Assembly (NCBI GenBank): GCA_009767595.1 | Contig: VSDK01006236.1 | Coordinates: 28,790-92,789 of the forward strand | Length of the DNA: 64,000 nucleotides | DNA from: Symbiodinium kawagutii | Taxonomy: Eukaryota; Sar; Dinophyceae; Suessiales; Symbiodiniaceae | Direction of reading: 5' to 3' | Part shown: one piece after another, positions 1 through 11,350 of the stretch | Numbering within the stretch: position 1 is the stretch's first letter | Layout of the letters: every line of letters starts with the position of its first letter | Program-made: the position numbers and the translations under genes | Notes under the pieces: model-generated | Databases searched by the model: none | What the model saw: the letters and a program-made list of their open reading frames with translations, nothing else | What the model was told of the DNA's origin: nothing

Positions 1-800
1 ATGGCCATTCTTAATTGTACATCAACCATTCACAGTGAACTATTTAGAATCAGGTGTCACATCCCTTGTTGTCCCAGGTTCACCGGTGCAACGACCATTG
101 TCATCCATTGTCATTACGATCATCTTCCGTGATTTGGTGATGCAAAATGATGGGTCCGAACTACTCAAAGTATTGGGATGTGCGAAAGGACGCCATTGTC
201 GGATCGGCGCCGCAGCGACGACAGTCAAGATTAGGGGATTAGCACAGGTCGGTGGGTTAGAACTACACCTGGTCCAATCCTTTTACCAATTTTCCGGGAG
301 TGATTGACGTACCTAAAGCTAATAAATTTAGATGGTACGTTGCCCTCTGAAAGAATTTGTCCCAATGAATTTAGGGTCTCTCAGGGGTTAGATGCACCGC
401 CACCGGATCAAACCACCGGTGCAAAGGCCCGCTGAAGACCTCGTGGATCGACACCTGGCATCAATCCTCAACGGTGCAAGCGCCGTGGAAAACTGCCGGC
501 TGCCATTTTGATCTCGCCATCCGCGAAATCGTCCGTAGGATGTCGTGATATTTTTTTGGATTGTCGGCGGTAGCATTTCTTCAATCTGTTTATATTGATT
601 TTCCTATGTGGTGAATAATGACTAATTATAGTTGATCATGTCAATAGGAGCTCCACCAGTTCATCGAGTTCTGCTTCCAGTATATCGGTACAGATTTGAA
701 TCTCCCGGATCACCAACCGCCCCAACTGCCACAGGCCATTGAGATGAGAGCTCGAATCGCGCAGCAACACAGAGAAGGCAATTGTCGGTGTGTGGTCTGA
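1..800 (+). CDS. Exon islands, copy 1 of a duplicated host gene
   Basis: Exon 648-800 starts at AATAG|GAG and ends in TGA. It reads FQYIGTDLNLPDHQ ... MRARIAQQHREGNCRC. The exon at about 62907-63054 gives SNLPDHQ ... MRARIAEQHRAGTCRC, a clear paralogue. Upstream, 227-285 (KIRGLAQVGGLEL) pairs with 62364-62395 (IGRLAQVVRLE), and 390-430 (DQTTGAKAR, then a stop) pairs with 62444-62470 (DETTGKRAR). The stop and shifted frame in copy 1 suggest decay. The gene family is unknown. The 5' part lies outside the window. Confidence 0.5.
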
Positions 801-1244
801 TCTTCTCCTAACCTGCCGCGCGCGGTGGTGTCTCTTTCCCAATATCCGCCGAGCTGTTTAATATAGACACGGAAATGTAGCTCCAAATTGACTATACAAA
901 CGCAAAAACACATGGTGGAAAGATACTGCTTAGCAGCACTCAGTTGATTAGGTAGATGCCATGCATTTTGGTAAAAACTATTTGATAGCTAGTTGATGAT
1001 GGGAACGGTAGTTAATAGCTAGTCAATGAAGGTGCGTTTAGTTCATGATGGAGATAAATATGGAGATAGCATTTAATTCTTTCATAATCATGATGTGATA
1101 ATGATGGCTAGTCAATGATGTTGAACGATAATCAATGACACTTCATGATGGCTATTGATGATCCCCCATGATGAATGATGGTCAGCGGTGGTTGATAAGT
1201 CGCCCTAATTCGCAAGCCGGGACGGTCACCTGACTGACCTTTAT

Positions 1245-1440
1245 AGATCTTTGTTAGTCGATGACCTGCGTAATGTTGTCATGGAAGAACCAGCCCTGCG
1301 GCCTCCAAGCCATGGAATCCATACTGCGAGGGCTGTGCTACAGGAGTGGGGAACACTGATGTTCTTCATGAACAAAGAAGCCATGAATGGAGGCGGTGGC
1401 AAGGCGGGGTGCTTTCAAGAGCACAGCTTAAGCCTTCAGG
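1245..1440 (+). CDS. Exon-like island, unknown product
   Basis: After TATAG there is an open stretch reading LVDDLRNVVMEEPALRPPSH and later VLQEWGTLMFFMNKEAMN. It is higher in GC than its surroundings and probably belongs to the same split gene as 648-800. Confidence 0.4.
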
Positions 1441-1486
1441 ATCGATCATCATCAACCACTTGTTGAACCACTATACGTTTTTCAGC

Positions 1487-1515
1487 ATGCTAAAATAAAG
1501 CCCGGTTACCCCCCA
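1487..1515 (+). repeat. Fragment matching the right end of the 812-bp element
   Basis: ATGCTAAAATAAAGCCCGGT followed by TACCCCCC closely resembles 12128-12157 (ATGCTAAAATAAGGTCCGGA then TAACCCCCC), the right end of the element at 11351-12162. The rest of an element was not found next to it, so this is a solo end or a shared motif. Confidence 0.45.
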
Positions 1516-1894
1516 CAACCACTGAAAACCAACCTCAACCTATTATTTAACATCATTGAACGTAGTCATTTATGATGACAAGTAGCTATCATTTTATCAT
1601 CATGAAATCATTCATATCCAGTATTGAGTGCTATTATTCACCACTAAGCATGATTCTTCACTATTGAGCATCGCGAAAGCATCATTATCAACCACCAATG
1701 ACTGTGATTGCTCACTATCATCAAACATTGTGAGCCACTTACGAAGCACTATCTAGTCATAATTGAACCATCATTGTCAGCTAATAAGCACGAATAGTCA
1801 TCATGAAGCATTTCTTCACCACCTCTATCACCACTAGTAAGCTTACAATTCAATTGCCATAATTACTCATTTCGCCGCCAGTTCCCATGGTTTC

Positions 1895-2060
1895 ATCCCC
1901 CTAAGGCTCCGCTCGGGCTCGGCTCGCGCCAGGGCCGGGAGCCCGAGCGCCGCAGCGGAAAGGTTCCGAGCAGCTGGCGATCTTCGGGGACCAACGCGCG
2001 CGCCGCGGCGCCGAGCTCAAGGCGGGAGCTGAAGTCAGCCATGGAGAAGCTATCAACGAT
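1895..2060 (+). CDS. GC-rich exon-like island
   Basis: Very GC-rich stretch inside AT-rich DNA, after CCTAAG. The best frame reads EQLAIFGDQRARRGAELKAG and then a stop near 2060. A candidate exon of the host gene; the other frames are also largely open. Confidence 0.35.
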
Positions 2061-3020
2061 GGATAGTAAAGCTACTTAGCTAATGGATATTTAGTAGTAG
2101 ATGGATATCTAGTAGATATTTAGTAAAAGTAAATTGATATCTAGTAGTTTCAAAGCTATAAACTATAAGTGAATAGCTTATCCGGTAAAATTAACTATTA
2201 GTAAGTGGATGCTAGCAATTACTTGTAAAGCTAGTAAGTTTATCTAGTAAAGCCAGTAGATGGATATGCCATATACTCATATACTGCTAGTAAATATGAT
2301 GGGTAATTAGTTTAGATAGCAGTATAGTTTAAACTAGTTCAGATATCCAGTAGGTATACTAGTTCAAACTACTTAGTATGGTTACTAGTTACCTAGTAGT
2401 ATAGTATGCTGGAAACTAGTTTGATAGTAGTTTAAAAAACTGGATAAGTGCCATAAAATTCTATAATGATAAGTTGGAACTGCTACGCTTTACTGGTAGG
2501 GTTACAATTATAAGTTAAATAGAGTTACAACTATTGGTTGATTTATTTACTAGTTTAAATTCGGAACTATACTGGTAGATAGCATTGTAACTCTATATAC
2601 TAGTATCCAGTAAATGAATCAAGCCGTAATAGTTACTAGTATTAGTTCAACCATTTGACGTATACTGTAGTCCCTATAGATAGTAAATGATCCCTATGAT
2701 AGTTAATCAAAACAAATAGCAACCATAATAGCGGTACAGTCTTATAGTTCCAACCTCTAATCGTAATCATGAACCAGAAAATCTCATATTTGTGCCATTC
2801 AATCTATGATATTAGGAATCAACTATAGATACCAACCCAACACCATATTGAAGTCTCAAATGAATTAGATGTAAATAGTACCCGTACTTAACTTTAAACC
2901 TTACGTCCATCATTTACTTAGGTGTTGGCTTCATTCTGACATTTTTATAGTTCAACCTCAAATGCGGTAAGGTCAACAAATATGCGCAATTCATAGTCAG
3001 CTATAGTTGACTCTTGGATT
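2060..3020. other. AT-rich intron-like stretch with TAGTA/CTAGT degenerate repeats
   Basis: Dense short words such as CTAGTA and AGTTACTAG with no open frame of note. I see only low-complexity, intron-like sequence. Confidence 0.6.
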
Positions 3021-3024
3021 CATA

Positions 3025-3175
3025 GGTCCATGGAAGTGGCAAGCGCCAGCGCTTCATCAGATCATGAGCGCCGTGAAGACCAAGAGCCCTGGAGTCTTCA
3101 CCCGGCGTCCGAGAGAAGTTCAGCTCTGTGCGGGAACTCTGGGCATGGCCAGGGCAGTGACATGAGGTGGTGTGG
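3025..3175 (+). CDS. Exon-like island, unknown product
   Basis: After TTCATAG there is a GC-richer stretch. The best frame reads HQIMSAVKTKSPGVFTRRPR and ends near an ATGAG|GTGG donor. A second frame (MEVASASASSDHERRE) is also open, so the choice is uncertain. Confidence 0.4.
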
Positions 3176-3179
3176 GGAC

Positions 3180-4585
3180 AGGTGTTGGCCATGGAAGTCA
3201 GATAGCCGTGAGTGGATGATAGTCAGCTCGATCAGACATGAGTGGTTGATGACAACAGCATATGCGGTTGATAGTTCATGATTCAGAGGGTGATGATTGA
3301 CCAACATGAGTGGTTGATTGTGAGTGTTTATTGGCTCGAAGAATGATGGCTCATAGTTTGTGATAGTCACGATGACCAAGAACTGCAGGAGATAGTGGGT
3401 TGTAAACTAGGTAATAAGGATTGATTCTGGTGATGGTGGTTGACAATGACAGCTATATTGAAACGCCTGGGACTGATCATAATGTGATGGTCAACATTCG
3501 ACATATTCAGTATCAGTATCTATTTAATTGTAGCCCACAACAACATGGATACAACCAAGAATCATACTGTATCATCCTTCCAGAAAACGTTTCTTCCGAT
3601 TGTATATTGAACTAACCAAGTCTGCTGATTGGCTATTCTATTCTTGGTTTTGCGATGTTGAGCCGGTGCATTCCAAGCACAACCATCTTTTACAATCAAT
3701 TAGCAGGTTTTTTCACCATTGTTCAATTGTTAATTTGTTTACAATCAAGAGTAGTGAATTAGGTGGTATTTCGTACGCACCCGCTAGCATCTTCATTTGA
3801 TGTTCATGATTCTCCTCACTGTTGACTATAGAATCAATTATAGCTGCGGTGTATTGATGACTAAAAATAGGGATGGAAACCAACAACACCCCTTGGTGAC
3901 AGTCTTTGGCTGTTAGTTCTTACTCTTGTTGGTATAGCAACCAGTGACTAGTGGGGCCGAATCTGATGATCTCCCATGACTGTGTTGGGTTCGATCAGAT
4001 ACAGTGAAAGGTGCTTGCAGGTGAAAACTCCATGGATTTGGAGATGCTTCATGCGCTCGTGTTGTTCGTTTAGAAATATATGTAAGTCCAAGAAACTAGA
4101 TGTGCCAATGTCAATCAACGATGCCAGGCCCGGATGTTGGATTTCAGCATGGAAGTTGTGTGTGTGAGCGCAGCTGAGGAGAAGAACTTTGCGACCGATC
4201 GCTTTGTCCTGAAGGCCGGGCACTCTCATTGCTCAGCTGGTTTTCATTTTTTGCGTGTTGAACACAATAACAGTGAATTATTGATTATGAATGTTCAATA
4301 GTGAATCATGAATTGCAATTATTTAGCTCATAGTGTTAGTGGCTAAATGTTGACTGCAGCAATGATTGACTAATGAATGGATTAACCATGAATAGTCCAC
4401 TGTCAACAGACAACCAACTATTAATTGTTAACATCAACCATCATGAATCATGACAATCAATACCAACTATTGATTTGTTTCCAACTATTCACCATCTAAT
4501 TTAACCACCAACTATCAGTTGGTTCCCAACTATTAATATTACTATTATTTACCATGAGTGGTTAACCAACTTTGATTTCTTCACA
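3180..4585. other. Intron-like stretch, no convincing exon
   Basis: AT-rich with degenerate GATGATG and CAACTATTA words. A slightly GC-richer part at about 3990-4200 is open on both strands, but no frame is convincing. Confidence 0.5.
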
Positions 4586-4720
4586 GTCCTGGTTGGTTGA
4601 TGAACCTGCAGGACGATGAGCTCAGTTATGCCTTGGGCAAGGAGGTCACTGTTGGGACTGGCGGGAACGTGGCGGGGCTGATGGTAGCACACAACGTACC
4701 AAAGGAACGACGCTTGTGAA
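4586..4720 (+). CDS. Exon-like island, unknown product
   Basis: After TTCACAG. The frame reads LQDDELSYALGKEVTVGTGG and then NVAGLMVAHNVPKE. GC-rich against its surroundings; probably one exon of the gene spread over 1-7.4 kb. Confidence 0.45.
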
Positions 4721-4890
4721 TGGTTAAAGAAGGGTTAATGTCATTTGACCAGTATTGTGAACAAAAAATAATTTCATCATCTATTAACCACTATTAATCA
4801 CTATTAACCACTATTAGCCGCGGTCGCTCAATGAATTTAAAGCTAGTCACCATTTCTCAAGCCTGGTTGACCACCCTGATACTGTTTCCA

Positions 4891-4975
4891 GAGTGCTTCA
4901 GGGCGCAAGAAGAAGTTGGAATTGGCGTCGGGCGCCATCCTGCAGTGCCCAGCGGAGGGAGGATGCCATTGATGC
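4891..4975 (+). CDS. Exon-like island, unknown product
   Basis: After TTTCCAG. Reads SASGRKKKLELASGAILQCP then AEGG. Short and GC-rich, bounded by AT-rich repeats. Confidence 0.45.
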
Positions 4976-5701
4976 CATTGATGGTGGGTGATGATGGGCA
5001 GTGTTGGTTCATGATGTGTTGATGTTGGTTAAGAAGTTGGGTAAGAAGTTGGTGAAGCAGGTGGTTTAGAAGTTGGTTATGAAGCTTGTTGATGATGATT
5101 GAGAAACTAGTTGATGATGTTGAAGACTGGTTCATTTCATTGCAATGAATCATCAACTTCACCACCATTGCATTCACCATTGCTATCGTTCGATAATCGT
5201 TATTAACCACTATTGAGGATTATCATCAAGGATCACCGGTCCTCATTAACCATCATTAACCCGAACCATAAACCCCAATCACTAACTGTAGCTATGAAAT
5301 CATTAACTAACCACAATCATGAATCATTATTAACCCTCAAAAACATCAACTGGCCCAATCATTCACCCCTAATCATTGAGAATTATCAACCCCAATCATT
5401 CAGTAGTAATCAATGAATACTCATGAGGGTAAATCAACTCAATGATTAGCAAGCTGATTATAATGTTATCCCTTGACAAACCCCCAAACCCTTATCTGGC
5501 CAAGTTATCAAATCATAACGGATCATCAGTAACCATCATTACCCCCAATCATTAACCAAATTAAACAAATTAATGATTAAGCATACTCATTAACCCCAAG
5601 CATTAAGCGTAGCTATGAAATCATTGATTAACCACAATCATTAATCCCTATAATCATTAAGCATTATTGTTAATCTTCCCGAAGATGCGCAGCTACTGCT
5701 T

Positions 5702-5817
5702 CCATTTCCAGGTACGTGGGCCATGTGGCTTTCGTCGCCGGCGACCTCAAGGACTGGGGGGCCTTTCCAGAAGTGACACCCTGGGCCACTGCAGCGCTCC
5801 TAGACTCTGCGCGCTAA
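5702..5817 (+). CDS. Exon-like island, possible terminal exon
   Basis: After TTCCATTTCCAG. Reads YVGHVAFVAGDLKDWGAFPE then VTPWATAALLDSAR and a TAA stop. No family recognised. Confidence 0.45.
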
Positions 5818-5819
5818 AT

Positions 5820-6475
5820 GACTAGTAAAATCAGAGTTTAACCATGGTGAATTGGTAAGCCAAGTAGCACTGATTAATCATGGTTAAACAATAGTGGCTT
5901 ATTGGTTGACCATGAATTATTGTTTAGCCATGGTGGTGAATGGGTAAACATCTAATGAATCATCCTAACCATGGTGAATTGGTTAGTAAATAGATAGTTA
6001 ACCACCTTAACAATGGTAAGTGGCTGATTGATAGTGGCTTGACCAGGAAGTTTGACCATGTTTCGTTGCACAGGTCGCATCGTGCATTCACAAATCGGAG
6101 TATTAATATAACGACTTATTTTATTTTAGAAACTGTATGTGGCTGGTTCAAGCCAACCAACTATGCAGCAAAGATTTTGGGTCAAATAATTATCTGGATT
6201 ACCTGCCCCAGAGCTAGCGATCTCCAGAGTGAAAATGCTGATTTGTTCGGGTTGTTGCTGCTCCTTCACCATGATCCTTCATCTTCAACATCTATTGTGC
6301 AGTAACAGTTGTTGCTGATCATCTTTGATCACTAAGTATTTCTGACCGTTCTTAATCCTTCTATCAGAAATGACCAGCGAATCTCATTGATCATTATCCC
6401 CTACTATAGTACTATTACCCATTATCAATGGCCATAGTCCCTATATGCCCCCAGTCATGACCAGTTAAACTGTTA
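5820..6475. other. Intron-like AT-rich stretch
   Basis: Words such as AACCATGGTGAATTGGTTA recur. I see nothing else in it. Confidence 0.5.
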
Positions 6476-6479
6476 ACAA

Positions 6480-6630
6480 CAGCAGCTGGGCCAGCTCTCC
6501 GTTTCGACACCAGCCGCTTCAGGAGCTCAAGCGCTGCAAGCAGATCATCGCAGGGGGTCCTGGGGGGTGGGCGACCTGCAGCTGAGGTTCCTGTGCTTCG
6601 TTGCGGTTGCCCTGGGAGTTCCAAAAACAA
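6480..6630 (+). CDS. GC-rich exon-like island
   Basis: After TTAACAACAG. Several frames are open; one reads QLGQLSVSTPAASGAQALQA. Strand + is assumed from neighbouring islands. Frame uncertain. Confidence 0.3.
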
Positions 6631-7039
6631 CCAACCAACCATCCAAGCGACCAATCATCCAACCAACTAACCAATCAAGAACCGTAATAGTAATTATCCG
6701 TTAATGACAATCAATCACATAATCACTGGATATAGCTCCGTTTGGGTTATCCATCGATGATCCCGGATTAATAATGGTACTCTCAATGATGATCAACAAT
6801 CCGTTCATTCGTCATTGATTTATGGAGCACTCAATCATCCAACAATCTATCAATAGTGATCAACAGTCGATCAGCGGATTAGCAATCAAGAATAACCCAT
6901 CGAGAACAATAAGAGATAATGATCGATCAATCCTCATGAATCCATCAACAAAAAAATCAATCATTACTATCACTATTACACTTACTATCACTACAACTAC
7001 TACCATTACTACCCTTGCTACTGATACTACTATTACTAC

Positions 7040-7144
7040 TACTGTTGATGGAGGAAATCCTGCACCACCTGGGATGGTTTAAACCCTATAAATAATGGGG
7101 TAAACAACCAACCAACTGGTGCAGGATTTCCTCCATCAACAGTA
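7040..7144. repeat. Perfect 28-bp inverted repeat (foldback)
   Basis: Arms 7040-7067 and 7117-7144 are exact reverse complements; the core of the left arm is GATGGAGGAAATCCTGCACC. The 49-bp spacer would form a loop. It lies in an intron-like region before exon 7247-7350. It could be a small foldback transposon remnant or a hairpin RNA. Confidence 0.85.
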
Positions 7145-7246
7145 TGACTACTATTAGTACTCACTACTAGTCATTGTATATTCCCATTGATCCATCCTTG
7201 ATCCCCATGATTCACCACCGCCATCAGCTGTGCGTCGTGCCTTCAG

Positions 7247-7350
7247 GATTGGCTGCTTTCCCAACGCCGCGGCTCGGTCACGGTGTCCGATATCCAAGGC
7301 AACGACCGACGATTGATCTTGGGAGTTGATTGGGAATGGCAGTCACAACG
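7247..7350 (+). CDS. Exon with clear borders, unknown product
   Basis: Acceptor CCTTCAG|GATTGG and donor CAACG|GTGATT. Reads DWLLSQRRGSVTVSDIQGND then RRLILGVDWEWQSQ without a stop. One of the most convincing host exons in the first 8 kb. No family recognised. Confidence 0.6.
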
Positions 7351-7658
7351 GTGATTGCTGGCTCGTAGATGGTCAATGGCTATGGGTCAATATTGATTCA
7401 CCATCCACAATGGGATTGATAACCAACAATCGATAGGGAATATCATGGTTAATGATGGTACACCAGGGGTACAGGATTTTGACCGAAAGCCAAAAAGGGT
7501 AAATTAATGTGGTTGCTAGTGGTCAACCATAGATAATTCTGGTTAAGCGGTCAATAATGGTTGTTATTGTAGTCTGTGATAGTTGTATGGTGAAAGTTTT
7601 AACATGTTGGTGTTGCAATTGATGGCAAAAGCAGCTGCATAATGTTAAAGCAATGGTG

Positions 7659-7663
7659 GTATC

Positions 7664-7729
<66 letters not shown>

Positions 7730-7956
7730 NNNNNNNNNNNNNNNNNNNNNNNNNNNNNNNNNNNNNNNNNNNNNNNNNNNNNNNNNNNNNNNNNNNNNNN
7801 NNNNNNNNNNNNNNNNNNNNNNNNNNNNNNNNNNNNNNNNNNNNNNNNNNNNNNNNNNNNNNNNNNNNNNNNNNNNNNNNNNNNNNNNNNNNNNNNNNNN
7901 NNNNNNNNNNNNNNNNNNNNNNNNNNNNNNNNNNNNNNNNNNNNNNNAAATAGTAA

Positions 7957-7995
<39 letters not shown>

Positions 7996-8028
7996 GAGTA
8001 GTAGTAGTAGTAGTAGTAATAATAGTAA

Positions 8029-8087
<59 letters not shown>

Positions 8088-8101
8088 ATAGGAGTAGTAG
8101 T

Positions 8102-8136
<35 letters not shown>

Positions 8137-8280
8137 TAGTGGTAGTGGTAGTAGTAGTAGTAGTAGAAGTAAAAGTAGTAGTAGTAGTTCTAGTAGTACT
8201 AGTAGTACTAGTAGTAACAGTAGTACTAGTAGTAGTAGTAGTAGTAGTAGCAGTAGCACCAGCAGCAGTAGTAGTAGTCG
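7659..8280. repeat. TAG trinucleotide microsatellite with assembly gap
   Basis: Nearly pure TAG repeats interrupted by N at 7730-7947 and by AGC, TGG and ACT variants. All-Val, all-Thr and all-Leu ORFs here are artefacts. Confidence 0.95.
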
Positions 8281-8289
8281 AACGAATTT

Positions 8290-9170
8290 TGGAAGTCCAA
8301 ACGTCCGACACATTGAAAGTTGCTGCCGTCAGTCAGAGACTGGCACAGTCAGGCAGTCAGATCAAAGAAATGGTTACATGGATGGCATGAACGGGTAGAA
8401 AATGCGCGAAATGCTGTGTTTTACAAAGTTTTGTGGCCTGGGATAGGTCAGAAGGTAGGGTCTGTAAAACGGCGGGTGCGGAGGTCACTCAGGAAATGGA
8501 TTGGCTAAAAATTGCGCCTCGCCTAGGCGAAACGGGTGAAAATCGTTAAAAACTCACATGTTCACCGACATTTTGGAAGATGGGCGATGTGGAAAAATTC
8601 ACCTTGCAAAGGCGAAACGCGCGTTTGGAAGTGAAAATCGTTAAAAGCTGACATTCCTAGGCAGTTTTTGGAAGATGCGATGTCGAAAAATTGCACCTCG
8701 CCTATGCGAAACGCACATTTGGAAGTCAAAATCGTAAAAAATTGTCGGCTTCGGGACACTTTTGGAAGATATGATGTTGAAAAAGTGCACCGTGCTGTGG
8801 TGAAACGTGCATTTTCAAGATGTTGCGAGGTTACAAAAATTAAAAATCACTAAATTCCTCGAAGCTTGAGCAACTTTTTGAAAAGTTGCACGGCCCTGTA
8901 GCGAAACGCGCATTGGGGAGAGATCTCTTAGAAAAACCCGCAGGCTCGCGTCGTTTTTGTATATCAGATGTTGGAAGCCTAAAAGAAAATGGTTTTAGAG
9001 CATTTGGGAATGAAAACCTTTAAAAGCTCGCAGGTGCGGACCATGTTTTGCAGATCCGATGTTGAAAGTATCACAAAAACGGTGGGCTTTGCGACGTTTC
9101 CATATATCCATGTCAGAAAGCCAGGCGATTCTCATTTTTTGAGATGTTCAAGATGATCATGCCATCATCA
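8290..9170 (-). repeat. Inverted copy of the 94-bp repeat family
   Basis: AAAATCGTTAAAA-type words recur at about 94-bp spacing (near 8539, 8633 and 8730). The reverse complement matches the ACGATTTTGACTTCCAAATG units at 37116-37417 and 60790-61100. The part at 8390-8480 matches, in reverse complement, the stretch beyond 61150 (CACAGCATTTCGCG, GCACCCGCCG). Confidence 0.8.
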
Positions 9171-9439
9171 TCGCCATCATCATCATCACCATCATCACCA
9201 TCACCATCATCATAATCATCATCATCATCATCATGAACATCCATCACATCACCAATTCAATACACCACCAATCAACCACATCACCAATCAATTACGCCGC
9301 CAACCAATGACACCACCAATAAATCATATCACCACTAAATTGCAGCCAGTAAGTCAGATCACCAATCAATTCCATCACCAATCAGTGACACCACGAATCA
9401 ATTGCATCGCCAATCAAATACACCAGCAATCAAAAATAC

Positions 9440-9810
9440 ATCGCCAGTAGCAAAAAATCACTAGAGACAAAAAACACCAGAGACAAAAAACCACCAGACA
9501 CAAAAATCACCAGAGACAAAAAATCACCAGAGACAAAAAGCCACCAGACAGACAAATCACCAGAGAAAAAAACACCAGAAACAAAGATTCACCCGAGACA
9601 AAAAAACGCCAGAAGCAAAAATCACCAGAGACAAAAAACACCAGAGACAAAAAATCATCAGAGACAAAAATCACCAGAGACAAAATCACCAGAGACAAAA
9701 AAACACCAGAGACAAAAAGAAACAGGAGGCAAAAAAACACCCAGAGACAAAAACACCGGAGACAAAAAACCACCAGGAGCAAAAAGCCACCAGAGACAAG
9801 AATGACCAGA
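9440..9810 (+). repeat. CACCAGAGACAAAAA minisatellite, copy 1
   Basis: Degenerate 15-16 bp units (ACCAGAGACAAAAA). The same array recurs at 14090-14395 as part of the segmental duplication. Confidence 0.9.
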
Positions 9811-9931
9811 AGAAAAAAAAACATGATCATCATTTTCAACCATCGCTTCATTTCAAACAACTTTCCGATATGCAATCCTCTTTTGGAAATTTCCGCCACC
9901 AAGTAATAGTAGTATAAATAATAGTAATTTC

Positions 9932-9939
9932 AGTAGTAA

Positions 9940-9978
<39 letters not shown>

Positions 9979-9982
9979 CAGA

Positions 9983-10042
<60 letters not shown>

Positions 10043-10100
10043 CAGTAGTAGTAGTAGTGGTAGTAGCAGTAGTAGTAGTCGTAGTAGTACTATTAGTAGC
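9932..10100. repeat. TAG microsatellite
   Basis: TAG/GTA repeats with a few CAG and TGG variants; homologous to 14494-14648. Confidence 0.95.
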
Positions 10101-10654
10101 TATTTGGTTTGTCAGTGAATTCCAGCCAATACTATTGGTAGGTAGTTTCCTGCTTGCATTTGTTACATTTGAGGATTGAAGAATCACCATCTCATCAAGC
10201 GATGTATTGGCTCGGCTTTGCAGGCACAATGGGACCTTACTTAATTGGTTGGTGGCTTCAAATATTTGTTGCTTGGAACCATATTGGTGATGACGGCTTC
10301 TGGTGGACTAATATTTCTGGGATCGGATTCTAACACGTTAGAACCACAGGTAGAATTCTCTCTTCAACCGAACATCGTCGATTCTGCTGATTGCGCTTTC
10401 GCAAGTTGAGACAGCGCCTGCAATTCACCAAAGTTTTCCACTTCCTACATGGCGATTGATCGTTTTCAGCTTTTCCACTGGAAATCACATATTCAATGGA
10501 ACAACCCGTAGAAAAGCATTGAAGAATCATTTCAATTGTATCCCGAAACAATCACTAGTCATAGCAAATCACCTCAGTTATATCCCGTCATATCCCATCA
10601 TTTTTCCATTCAAACTCCGGATGTTGCATGGAATGATTGAACGTGGCACATTTC

Positions 10655-10830
10655 CCCCCCGTGGAAAGCCGCCGGCTCGCGCGCGCAGGACCTCTCTGCG
10701 AAGCCGAGCGGCGAAAACACGTTGCCGCCGAGCTCCCCGTGGAAAGCCGCCGGCTCGCGCACGCCGCCAGGTTGCAAAACCGAGCGACGAAAACACGTTG
10801 CCGCCGAGCTGCACGGGTGGGACCCCCCAC
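10655..10830. repeat. GC-rich duplicated block (copy at 15200-15345)
   Basis: GTGGAAAGCCGCCGGCTCGC and GAAAACACGTTGCCGCCGAG each occur twice here, giving two imperfect units of roughly 80-90 bp. Open in several frames on both strands, so coding is not supported. Confidence 0.7.
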
Positions 10831-11350
10831 GGATCATGGTCCAGTACCACTTTGAAGTCAACGATCAACTGATCATGGTCAGGGATGAACTGCTACAGTT
10901 GCTTTCTTGCCTAGCATGATGCTGATGGTTTTCATCCACTAATTCCCCTGATTTTTTATAATCAGATGATCGGCCATTAACATTGTGATCGAGCATGAAC
11001 AGTCACGATGATTAGCTATGAAATTGACCACAATGTGAACAGTCATTATGCTTGAGAAGCTCACTACTGACTTTAATAAGTGTATGGTAAAACCCAATCA
11101 CAACACACTTTTGATATTCTTAGTGGAGATCATTAGCTACAACGCCTTCATGATCATCAACATGATGATTCACCACCAGTAGTTGACGACCAGGTGGAAC
11201 TTTATGGCATAAGGTGGCCATGCCATTAGGTAGTCAACCCTCAGGTAGCTAACCAGCTTACAGCAGTAAGTACCGATGATTCATCGATTCATCAACGTCA
11301 CTAACCATCATGAGTAGGCCTCAGTAGGCAACATGATCATGTTTTAGCTA

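Noticed and set aside
7653..8390. Long poly-Val/Thr/Leu ORFs
   Set aside because: They are translations of a TAG microsatellite and an assembly gap.
10578..10868. Arg/Ala-rich ORFs on both strands of the GC-rich block
   Set aside because: All frames are open because of GC-rich repeats, and the copy at 15200-15345 does not keep the same frame.
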